Assembly (NCBI GenBank): GCA_003999685.1
Contig: CP021222.1
Coordinates: 1,860,001-1,924,000 of the forward strand
Reading direction: 5' to 3'
Length of the DNA: 64,000 nt
Source: Taiwanofungus camphoratus
Taxonomy: Eukaryota > Basidiomycota > Agaricomycetes > Polyporales > Taiwanofungaceae
Positions 34,524-45,059 of the stretch are shown here, piece after piece. Both the position numbers and the translations under genes were made by a program. The stretch's first letter is position 1. Each line of letters starts with the position of its first letter. The notes beneath the pieces were generated by a model. The model had not been told where the DNA came from, ran no database searches, and was given only the letters and a program-made list of their open reading frames with translations.

Positions 34524-36604
34524 TCAAGATGTCTGCTGGCTAATATGAGAACTAACAATCGCCTCTCCATCTTGTAGTCCCTGCATAAACCATTTCTCGT
34601 AATCTCCCTCCGTACCAGACTGTATCACGTCTGGTCCTAACCTAGCAATACTGTCGTTGATATACTGTCCCGTGAAGCCCAGCTTCGACATTTGGTACAA
34701 CGCAAAAATCTTGGCAGTGAGGAAGCCATCAGAGTAGCCTTTAGCAATCGCCTGTTGTGAGGGAGACATGCCAGTAGCTTCATCAGTCTGGTCACGATGA
34801 ACCATAGATGCAGACGGAAACCAACGTCGATGCCAGTTGGACGGAACGAAACGTCCTTGTTTGCGAGATCGACCTCTGCGACTTATGGGAATCAACGTAG
34901 CACTTGATGGGGGGCTATTCAGTGACTGAGATGCGCCGATTGCAGTAGACACTTCTTGAGCGCTCGCCAGGATCTGACTTGTGGATGGCATGATCATATC
35001 TGCCATTATGCCGGCGAGTGATGGAAGTTGAGAGGGATCCATTGTCGGATCTTGACCATATGAGAAAAAGCTGGAAGGAAGGCTATCTCCGACCGCAGCT
35101 TTGAAACACCAACCAGGGTCATCAAAACAGTCCTCCTTGGTGTAGGCTGGTCATATTATCACCTTGCACTTTGCGAGATTAATCGAACGTCTTACCCCAG
35201 AAGCCCCAGCCAGCAGTTGCATTAGCATATACATCCATCTGCCCAGTACAGAAGGCACTGCGCGCCTGGTCTGGGTTGGCTTCGTTTGCAAGACTTGCTG
35301 GGTTGAGAGCGCACGACCATTCGTCCACTACAAGATTTCGTCGTTGCTCTTTTGATGCTGCAACTAAGGCATCTGCTATAGAACCCTGAACATCTGAAGT
35401 GTGCTGGGAGGCAGCCTCGACCTCATCAGATGGCGTGAATACGAAATAAGAGTGATGGTCTTGCACAATAAAGTCTGTTCTGTTGGCAACGTAGTCGCTG
35501 TACTGGTCTAGATTGAAGCCATCGTGCAGATAAATAGGAAAATTAGCTGCGGCAGGAGATATTTGCCTCATGGCAGAGATAGCACGTGTATCTTGGCACT
35601 TTGAGCCTATGCCTATCAAAGACATGAGGGAACTCACAAAAATCTGGAAGTTCTGGGACATCAGCAGGTTCGTTCAGCATCTGGATTCCGACGACGTTGG
35701 TAACGTTCACAAGCTGCTCCATCAGGAAGGTAAGGATAGCAATCGTCTTGTCTACGTTTGAAGGGTCGCTGAAGAGATTGACAGTCCCGTCCGATATACC
35801 TGAGTGTGGTTGTCCATTCTGACTTCCAGGCGCCCCGTGTAAGTCGACGAGGACCCCAATTCCAGCTTCACCAGCCATGTTGATGGCACGGGCGACTCTA
35901 GCCCAAGAATTCTGATAGACTTCTGCCACAGGAGCAAATGGCGTGCCTTGGCAGAAGTCGGGCCCGAGACTCCAGTAGCCGATTGGCAAGCGTACAGTAT
36001 TGATACCGATGCTCGCCAGATACTCGAAATCCGTCTGGTTGATGAAGGTATCCCAGTGTTGTTCCAAAACAGCACGAGCCGACACTGTGGCGCCCCAGCC
36101 AGATGCTATATCCAGCTCAGAGATTTGCTTCCCGGACGCGCAAGTAAACACTGATGGGGTCATCCATTGTTCGTGAACGAACCTAAGGTGGTATAATCAG
36201 TAGAGAGCGCACACCCGCACACTTGTGTCTCACCAAGAGCCCAAGTTCACAGATTGCTGTTGTCGATAGCGGTAGACATTGGCCTCTGCTTGATCAAATG
36301 GAGGGAAAGTCTGATCACCGAGTGACGGAGCTTCGTAAGACTGGATGCCGCAGGGAACACCCTGCGCATTTATGTACCCAGTCTGGAGAGAAGCTACTGG
36401 TTGAGCCTGGTAATTATCTGCGTTCCCATTATTTGACGACTGAGCAGGAACAGTCCCGTCAGTTGGGTAAATTTCTGTGGCACTACTGACGTCTCGCAGA
36501 GTATTGGAGGTCAGAGCAGCCACTCCAGGTATTGGCTTATACAATCCCTGTGCCAAGCTCAAAGCATGAAGCAGCGCAGAAAGGCCTTTGGTCGTCAGTG
36601 CCAT
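34524..36604 (-). CDS. GH5 exo-beta-1,3-glucanase, secreted
   Basis: Glycoside hydrolase family 5 cell-wall glucanase. Start MALTTKGLSALLHALSLAQG (36604) looks like a signal peptide. The catalytic domain holds FVHEQWMTPSVFTCASGKQI, INTVRLPIGYWSLGP, GVLVDLHGAPGSQNGQPHSG, the acid/base Glu in QMLNEPADVP and the nucleophile Glu in VVDEWSCAL, then the disulphide-type tail AYTKEDCFDDPGWCFKAA. A C-terminal extension follows (SRRGRSRKQGRFVPSN, then GYSDGFLTAKIFALYQMSKL), ending SHISQQTS at 34524. Exon 1 ends at 36234 with a phase-2 GT-AG intron. No GPI signal or membrane helix is seen. Divergent from PIG-H. Confidence 0.92.
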
Positions 36605-37048
36605 GCTGCGACACGAAGAAGAGATGCCAGAAAGTCCTTGCACACCAGAAGGATCGCGTTGGCACAAGAAGGGTCCAGCCACAGAAGGATGTCGTATATG
36701 CGCTGGAACGCGAACCCGTCTCTTGCAGACATATGTAATGGAGGCTGACAACCACATATGATGTTGCTCAATTTTAATGGAGACCGACTATGCAAAGTCA
36801 TGATGAGATTCAGTACACAATCAGAGCGCTCTGTTTGATTTATAGCAAGTGAGAGAAGAGGATTCAATAGGATATGTACTTCAAATACGCGAAGAAAGCG
36901 CCGGTCTTTACTTGCAAGTTCAATGGAACGTCACCGTACACTGAGCGCTTATACATGGAATTGGATGTCATCTAAAAAAGGCAATGGCGATTAGCTTCCC
37001 AATAAATTCGCCCAGTACTCGTCGCAACTTGAGGTCACTTCTTATGGC

Positions 37049-37771
37049 ATGCGTCTCATCCAGCCGTTGCTGGAGCACCCTGAATTGATTGTACTCGAGT
37101 GTCCGGGCTGGCGCGAGTATAGAGTGAAAAGTCCACGGCTCCTTTGTAATAAGACTAGCAAACTGAAGCAGTTTATGGAGGAGTACTGGATAGATGCGAC
37201 CATTCCGTTTTTAGCTGCTTTGGCCTGGCCCATTGTACGTGTAATTCGTCTGTCAACTGGCCGTCTCACTGATCAGATGTTATCCCGGTAGCTTTCAGGT
37301 CATCGTGTCCGTATGTTTTGCTTTGTCTTAGCCGCGGTGTTGTATCTGTACGTTCGATGTACAAGAGTTCTCTGGGGTAGGAATCAACGACAGCTTGATG
37401 CGACTGGAAATTGACGGACGAGCGCAGAATCAGTCATCGTGCTTCCTTCCCTCGGGATTCAGTTTGAGACCCATCGAGGGACGCCATCAGCGCCCTTATT
37501 TGCATCGCGTCGCTTTATACCCTTGTCTTCTCTACAAGACTTCGTGATCAACGAGGGCCTTCGCAGATGGGATATACGTTACTATTTGGTTGCCATTCAG
37601 CGTCCTCATTCCAATATGGTCAGTTTGGTAGTTGCATATGAGGTCAGAGTTGCTATCAAATCAGATTTCTGGTGTGCTCAAGATATTTGCCAGAACACTC
37701 TTCCCCGGTTTCCTGTGCTTCGAGAGGTTTATCATGGCGTGCATGAGACATTATTGAAAAACCTGACATGA
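37049..37771 (+). CDS. GPI15: PIG-H/GPI15, GPI N-acetylglucosaminyltransferase subunit H
   Basis: ER membrane subunit of the complex that makes GlcNAc-PI, the first GPI precursor. Start MRLIQPLLEHPELIVLECPG (37049), then a hydrophobic hairpin: IPFLAALAWPIV joined by an intron to MFCFVLAAVLYLYVRCTRVL. The PIG-H domain follows: WESVIVLPSLGIQFETHRG, FIPLSSLQDFVINEGLRRWD, IRYYLVAIQRP, LVVAYE, then after a last intron NTLPRFPVLREVYHGVHETL to the TGA at 37771. Four exons; the second donor (GTAC before GTGTAA) was chosen to keep frame. About 180 residues, normal for the family. Convergent with the IST1-TBC gene, 94 bp between stops. Confidence 0.88.
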
Positions 37772-37865
37772 TTATGCAGCAAACTACGAACATCGACTGG
37801 CATACGTCATAGCATTTGACCTGAAAAAATCACACCAGGGAATATATATCATCATACTGGGGACA

Positions 37866-40800
37866 TCAAATAGCATTATCTTCGCTCTCATAGGCACTGA
37901 GCAGGTCATTATATCCTTCATCGTCACCCTCGACCGCAGCGCTATCTCGTTTGTGCTTCGCCTCTTGTCGATCCCCAGAGAATTTTCGGGATCTGACAGA
38001 GTGGCCGTCACTTGAAACTTTCCGCAATCTAGCTTCACGTCCTTCATTCGAAACTTTGCGTGTGCGTGCTTCACCGTTTCCTTCGCCAGATGTCTTCCGT
38101 GTACGTCTTGAAGACCGTGGAGAAACAGGCGACGTAGAAGGAAACGTGCTGGCTTCAAAGTTCATGGCTCTGGGTGTCGTGATATTGTCAACGTCGTCAG
38201 ACCGCTCAGGAGCCAATGAATGCTGATCTGAGGTTGAATTCTCAATGGATATCACCTTTGTGTTGTCCCGGGTGCGCACATTAGCCAGTCTTGGCGGGAT
38301 GCGCTTCGATTTGAGACGAGGGCTGCGCGAGGGCGCTTGAGTTGCGGATGAATCTGAGGTATCTCCCACCGACAAACGAGGGAGTGTGTGAGTCTTTCGC
38401 GATAGCTTCACCTCCGGTACAGATTTGTCTGACATCAAATCATTCGAGTCGCTGATGACCATGGAGCCTCGATGCGATTCCGTTGCCTTGACCCGTACGC
38501 CAGTATTCATCACGGACGAAGCCTCAGGAGTCTGTGGCGGTGGAGACGGTCCTGTTGTAGGAGAATCTGGCATATCGACTCGACCCCAACCTTTTCCACT
38601 TTGGCCATCATCACTCCCTTGCTGGGTCGATGTGTCGGTAGACATACGACGATGCACTTTTGGCGGACTGGAAGTAGTTGAAGACGTAGGAGTTGCCCTT
38701 CGTGAAGTTCTTGCCATGGGAGACGGTGAATTTCGCAGAGGAACAATTCTGCTGCTCGTAGTGTCAGAGTCCAGCTCCGAACGAGTTCCTCCCCTGTGCG
38801 ATCTCCTCCATGGATCAGAAGGTGAGATGGAAGACATTGACGACAGCGAATCCCTATTCACAGGAGACGGTCGCTTGCCTCGTACTGAATCTGCCCATGC
38901 TTTATCGTAAGACCCAGATGACGGAGGGTTCGTTGGGGAACGTGAGTGTCCGGATGTTATAAGGGAAGCAGAATTTAGAAGTAGTGGTCGTGGTCCGGAT
39001 TTGCCTCTCGACATGGCTTGCTCCGACTTTGAGAAAGATGCCAAAGACGTCCTTGCGCCTGCGCTTCCAGTAGATCCAGAATCAGGCACCGGTGACGATT
39101 CTGCACTGGTGGGAGAGACGACTGATGTCATGTTAGAGAATAAAACACTATCCCTGGGCGGCCGAAAAAAGGCAGGGCGTTCTGGAGGCGAGTATGTATC
39201 ATGGCGATCTGTACTTGGCAGGGATCCTCTTCTTTCGTTGTTGGCCGTCAATGAAGAATTGCTAGGGAGCGAAATGCGCCGCTTCGTGTCTACCTCGACT
39301 GAGGAGGTACGAGAAGATATAGGAGCTGGATGCGACGAACTAGAGCTGCTTGCTCGTTTATTCCACACATCCCACGCTTTGACTCTCCAATTTGTGCTAA
39401 CTTTTGCCAAAGTGGCCGCTGCGTCTGACTCCCTCAGCTTCTCAGCGTAGCCGAAAAGGACCGAACGCCCCCGATGTTGCGCAGCTTCCTTGGATGTTTC
39501 TTCTGACGGAGCTTCAGGTAGAGCCACGGGGGTGGACTCGGGTGTGGGTGATAAAGGTGACCTGGGAGATGGGGGCGGCTCCATCGCGCTTTGATTAGAA
39601 ATGCCGCGCCACACCGTGTCAGCCAAGCGCGCCGTCAGTGTCGACGATTTAGTGTCCGAACGAACGTTTTCCGACTCGCCATCTTCAGAATCAGAGTTAT
39701 CACTTTCCTCGCCTTCCAGGTGAGATTCAAGGATAGGTGCCTGATTCACGAGACCCTTCCAAACAGTATCTCGTAGTCGGGCTCCAAGACCGGCGCTGGT
39801 AAGCTTTGTGTAATTTGCTTCTGCTTCCCGTCGAAGCGCCAAATCATAAGCCGTCTGAAGTATTGCGTCAACACCACCCACCGCCTCCAATGGGTATTGC
39901 TGCAGGAGGAACATGCCTTCCGCGAAGGCGTCATCAAGTTCGCGCGCACCCAAGGGTGAGGAAGGTATCACGGCGGTTTCATCAGACCAAAGGTTAGGTA
40001 TATTGCGACCGGGTCTACCCAGACTGAACGAGTGATCGGTATGCATTAGACAAGTTACAAATAAACGGCACGAACCGAAGCAGTACCCCCTTGGCACGGA
40101 GTAGCATGCTTGTACAAATATCAACAAGATATTCAAGCTTCGCATTTCTACCGCGCTCTCTCATAGGACGGGAAAATAATGCATCCCAAACCGTCAGCAC
40201 GGAGGGTAAGGGGAACGTGTGCGTCAGGAGAGCGATGAGCCAGCGGCTGGGTTCTAAGCATCAATATGGCCCAAAGGAATATCTAATGCATACTTACTAA
40301 GAGTAGTGAGGAAGAATAGGATCTAGACCTTTGACTTGCTACATATCTAGGTTTAGTATCATGCTTTGATATAAGGGGATAATGCCGCCTACCAGATCGT
40401 CAGCAAGCTCGGGATCGGCCCAGCTTAACCTCTCGCTGAACTTACGCGTCCAGACGTTGCTACCTTCCTCGTCATTCAATTCCGTAAACTCTCCTAGCAT
40501 TGCTTCGAATAGCCAAAAGGCGTCTGCTTCAACGTGTGCCGCGTCTTCAGGTTCGACTTCCTCTAGGAGAGCTGAATATATAGGAACCAGCAGTGAGCCA
40601 ATATGGGGAGATTGATTGGCAGGGTTGGAGCAGGAGTGGACATAGAGGAGCCGTAACAAGGCAGTTGTATGCTTGTGATGCGCACCCATGGCACGGGATG
40701 GAAGTAGGGTAGTTGAGATACCGGAATGGCTCAATGATGGGGACTCTGGTGCCGAAAGTGAAATTGCAGGAGTACCGAGTGGGCTCACATCAAGCTGGTT

Positions 40801-42335
40801 CGATGAATCCTCTTTAGGAGTAGCTTCAAGTGAATTCTCCAATCGAATCTCCGGAGTGCTTTCCAGGCGAATCCCTGGCATAGACTCAGAGATAACAGCT
40901 GCTTGTGATCCAGACTCTCTTATGAGGCGGAGGCGGTTGTCCAAATTTCTTGCGCAGTCAATTTTGACAGGTTCGGGCGCCGTTTCATCCAGGGGACAAA
41001 GGGATGATGTCTCAGGCTCTTCTTGCAACCTGATTAGAAGCCTCGGTGGAACTTGGGAGAGCTCCATAGATGCATTCATCAGGGATGCATCTGACGACGT
41101 TAATGGGCTTGTCGGAGGTGGAAGAGAGGAAAGAGGGTCAAGTAATCGACGAACAAGATCCTGGAACGCGGTAAGATACACTTCATATCCCATGCAGAAT
41201 ACGTACATAGTAATTATCTCTATTCTTACGAGCTTGACTGGTCCAAGACGATTTCTCGACCGGAAGTGTACCCAACAAAAGTCTCGATCCTCTCGTGAGC
41301 CAACAAATCAATTCAGGAAGCTTCGAGACTCACCTCCAAACTCTGGGTCTAAGCCATGACGGATAATCGGGGAGCCCTATGTTGTTACCATTCCATTCTA
41401 CCATTAAAGCCAATTGTCCACGATCGTAAGAGACTTACCGTGTGCACACAGCATATGAAGACGTGATATGTCAACTACAGGAGCCGTTGATAGATCCAAC
41501 ATTTCAGAGACAGCGTTCACTCTAATAAAATTGTCGAAGCATAAGTTCCAGAACGTATAGTCCAGTCCTTCAAATCACCGACTTTTCGTGTGGTTGAAGG
41601 TCGGGCATCCACCGTACCCCATGGGATTTTGCGATGTCAAACAGGTATTGATCAAGTCTAGTTGCAGAAGGCGGAGGTGCCAAAAGAGCGCGACGAACCT
41701 AGATCCCGCTGAGAGAGATGGTTTCGCTCATCAAGAGTGAACTTACTCTAACCGAGACGTAGTCGTTGATAGACTCTACATAGTCAGGACCAAGCCGTTG
41801 TACGAGAAATTCTCGAACCAAGCGAAGATCTAGGCGTGAACCAGATGTTGAGAACAAGTTTTCACGTATGTCTCACTATTAACCTTTCGACTCAACCTGA
41901 GGCGCGGCAACAATGATGCTTGCAGCTGCTTCGATCATCACAGGGTTGGGAGGCTCGCTTGAAATTAACATGTAAGAAACCAAAGTCAGTACATTCCGGA
42001 CGTTGTGCTCGCCTTTTCTCAAACTCAGCCAAGTGACCTATGATGACTCCTACGTGCATCTCCAACGTTTGTAGAAGGTTGCTCAGGATGTCTTCGTTGC
42101 ACAGTTTCTGAACTTTGGCTCGCGCTAGTGCAACATTGCCCTGTCGAAGGAGCGTGGCAACATCTCTCCTTGTGATTTGAGCTTGCGACTCCATTTTGTC
42201 CTGTAGTTGACCCAACCGTTGCGCGGTTAGCCGGAGCTGCGACTAAGAATCTCTTTTCAATCTCTCTCCACAGGCAGAAGTCCAGTCACTCTATCGAACC
42301 TTCATTCTAATAGAATCCCAGACAGCCATCGTCAT
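37866..42335 (-). CDS. IST1 (ESCRT-III-like) domain fused to a TBC Rab-GAP domain, with long disordered tail
   Basis: Start MTMAVWDSIRMK (42335; a second ATG six bases inside), then SQLRLTAQRLGQLQDKMESQ, TRRDVATLLRQGNVALARAK, EPPNPVMIEAAASIIVAAPQ and ATRLDQYLFDIAKSHGVRWM: a complete IST1 core. Across a phase-matched intron the frame continues VNAVSEMLDLSTAPVVDISR, then the TBC start LPDYPSWLRPRVWRLLLGTL, the arginine-finger motif VKIDCARN, RLLYVHSCSNPANQSPHIGS, HVEADAFWLFEAMLGEF and YSYRWLIALLTHTFPLPSVL. The canonical YxQ glutamine finger is absent. A tail of about 600 Ser/Pro-rich residues ends at 37866. One intron (41958-42012) is GC-AG. Alternative: two genes about 60 bp apart, with IST1 stopping at PHEKSVI and TBC starting at MLDLSTAP. 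Known: IST1 regulates Vps4 on endosomes; TBC domains switch off Rabs. Confidence 0.72.
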
Positions 42336-43489
42336 GTATTCAATTGTCCAACTCTTTGCTATTGTATGGCTGATATCCTCAGACTAGAATCGGACAAGAT
42401 AACAGTCTTAATCATGAAGCCTTTGATGACATGCACCCTAGAGGAGAGTATGAGTCGCGAGAATGAAACACCGAACCAAGTGCAAGTTGTGCGGTCACTG
42501 CGGTACATGTAGACACACTTAAGTGGATAGCACGTGGCGGCGCTAAATTTGCCGCTGCAAGGTTCCCATGAGTCTTGACGTCGCCGAAATTCAGATGATC
42601 GACTAGACACGAAATTTGTCAGTGAACGTTGATGTGATATCCTTATGGAGGATCACAAGTAGTCATTTGTAAAGTGTACTGTGATAACTAGCAGATGACG
42701 TGAATTTTTACAATTGAGTTCCAGGATCCCAATAATCCCTATAAAGGATTGATCCGTGTCCGGACATGGGGGTCGGACCACACAAGGGGTCTTGACCTGT
42801 CTAGACCATTAGGGGAGGCATCGGAGAGTCTGCATGGAGTCACTGGGATGCACCCAGACTGATACAGTATATTTTCATACCAAAACTTGATGGACCTTTA
42901 GAATGCTATTGTATCTATGTTTTAACCAGGTTTTATGGGGATTCATGATGTTTGTGGTGCTCAGGACAGGATTTTACACTCACTGACCATTGCACATGAA
43001 GTTATAGTACATGGAGATTATGGTGAAGGCAGAGCCCTCTCTGTAAAAAAGGATAGTCAACCTAGTCACAAATCTAGTCCCCAAATTGTGCCAATGGACT
43101 AGCTAGTCATTTTTCTCGACCGCATCTGTCCAAATTTGGAGGAAATAGTCACACATTAGTCAAGGAGTGGTCGATTCAAGCAACCAATGAGTGACTATGC
43201 TCCCTGATTTAGTCACAATAATAGTCACCTGGCGCAATTTGGGGACAACGGTTGACTATCCTTTTTTACGGAGGAGCCCTGGTGTGGCTGTCGAGGGAAA
43301 AGTCGACTGGACTCCAGTCGGAACGCCAGTCGCACGACTAGTCGTGTACTAGACTTATCTGCTGTTGTATTGATGGCCAGCCGGCCGGTTCCCCAAATAA
43401 TACCAGCAGGAAACTTGTTGCGTGTAATGCATGACGGCCAGATATGTCGCATATAATATGACTTGATGTGCCAGATTCGGTCAGTTGAA
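42336..43489. other. Intergenic stretch containing a MITE
   Basis: About 1.15 kb upstream of the IST1-TBC gene. Apart from the 235-bp MITE at 43039-43273, nothing recognisable is seen. Confidence 0.5.
43032..43280. mobile_element. hAT-like MITE with 24-bp TIRs and 7-bp target-site duplication
   Basis: The body 43039-43273 (235 bp) starts CTCTGTAAAAAAGGATAGTC and its end, reversed, reads CTCCGTAAAAAAGGATAGTC, both followed by AACC: 24 bp with one mismatch. Beyond that, TCCCCAAATTG(C/T)G(C)C is also shared in inverted order. GAGCCCT flanks both sides (43032-43038 and 43274-43280). A 7-8 bp duplication fits the hAT superfamily. The body has many TAGTCA repeats and no transposase frame. Confidence 0.8.
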
Positions 43490-44150
43490 ATCAAATGTAC
43501 AACAGGTCAACATACGTAAGGGAAGGATTCACCCAACTGCCGGCCAGGATGCAGATGTTCGTCGATCCGCACATCTCATCTGAAACAAGATATAAATGAA
43601 TTGACACCTGAGTAAGAAAAAATGTAAGGGGTAGATGCTTACTCTAAATGGGGCACATGAACTTGTGATCCCACACCGTAAACAAGACAGCGATCCCTTC
43701 AGTATCTGTGAGACATCCATGAAGAAAAACATAAACAATGTAATAGACCAATGTGTGATATAAGCAGAAACAAAAGTCGCACTGCGTCCAGCCACACTCT
43801 GAATTCGACGATGAGTCTGGCAATAAGATTTGATAACGCGTCTCTGGAGAAGAAACTTTTTTCCTACAGAGCAGGTAACACGATGGATGTCACTGAGTTG
43901 ATGAGGATAAATCCAAGAACGAAGTTTCCTGCATACGCATATTAGCATATTTTTATCATTAGATGGTTAAGAAGCAAGATTGACCCACTTTGCGAACTAT
44001 CTGATATGTCCTAGTTAAGAAAAACTTCGACACATAGCAAAGTTGACCAGACGAGACGTATGAAAGTCACGACTAAAGCGACAAGTTAGTGACAGAATGA
44101 GAGGAGAGCAAGTGACAAACCGAACGCCACGGTCCTAGCCCAGGAACAGG
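43490..44150 (-). CDS. Tetraspan membrane protein, family member D (partial model)
   Basis: Hydrophobic exons in the same order as members A to C: WNLYSCSWARTVAFG (first exon, start codon unclear), VVTFIRLVWSTLLCVEVFL, NFVLGFILINSVTSIVLPAL, RDALSNLIARLIVEFRVWLD with AVRLLFLLISHIG, then DTEGIAVLFTVWDHKFMCPI and EMCGSTNICILAGSWVNPSL. The VEFRVW stretch corresponds to VRFECLW of member C. No in-frame ATG was found for the first exon (the available ATGs near 44163-44170 read out of frame), and no disordered tail is evident. The copy may be a shortened or decaying paralog. Confidence 0.45.
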
Positions 44151-44180
44151 AATATAGGTTCCATGGCCATTTCTTCCTAC

Positions 44181-45059
44181 AGAACCTCACTTGGGACAAA
44201 TCTCAAGGGAACACCGCCGACTAAGTTGTGATCAGCATGAGTGACCAGCCAGTTTCTCCCTGAGGGCACTGAATAACAGAAATTGAAGGAGTAGACAAAA
44301 GATCGGCGCCTCAAAGGGTCAACACACGTCTTGCAGCGTTGAAAGAGATGCATTGGTAGACGCCGTGCGTTTACGTTAACAAGAGACGCGTATGCATATG
44401 GACACGCGAGAGGCAACTTTGCTCTATCACATGACCGTGCAGCTTGTCAGCTCCTCATCCACCTTCAGAATCCGGAGCAGCCGGGAGCAGTCTGACCATT
44501 ACCATACGTGTGATTTGCTGCTGCGACTTTTCTGTGGCACTAGTACTTACATACGCTGAACTACTGAATCTGTTTTACAATACAAGTATACGAAAAGCTG
44601 GATATAACACGAATGGGAAATTAGAATTGGGAATACTAATGTGGGAAGAGGTCTAGATAATATCTGCTACAGAGCATGCAAAAGCAGAGCCACAAAATGT
44701 CGGTACACGATAATTTACTACGGGAAATAGACCTAAGTTTCGTAAATGACGGGAGCAGTCTTGAATGAGGGGTAGTGGAGGTTACAGGAGGGCCCACGTG
44801 AGACAATGCAAACGACGTTTGACCGTTTTCGCGGATCCATAAGAAAATGGCCATCTGTTTGACAACCGACGACTAGGTCCACCCTGAAGGAGCCATACGC
44901 TGGCCTGAAGCTTTGGCAGGCTCAGAAATATCGTGAAACATTCGCTGACCCTGTGATCCTTCAGGCGATGCATTCTGAAACGCCCCACATATCCGGGAGG
45001 ACCGCTGCAAGGTACTTGCACGTGCCCGACATCTATCGTGACGGTTACTCCATCGACTG
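44181..45059. other. Intergenic stretch, nothing recognised
   Basis: Lies between the tetraspan member D start region and the stop of the PP4R1-like gene. Short open frames on both strands show no domain. Confidence 0.45.

Noticed and set aside
41500-41560. Reading the IST1 and TBC parts as two separate genes
   Set aside because: Possible but less likely: it needs an IST1 stop and a new start within about 60 bp on the same strand, whereas a standard intron joins them in frame. Kept as the stated alternative.
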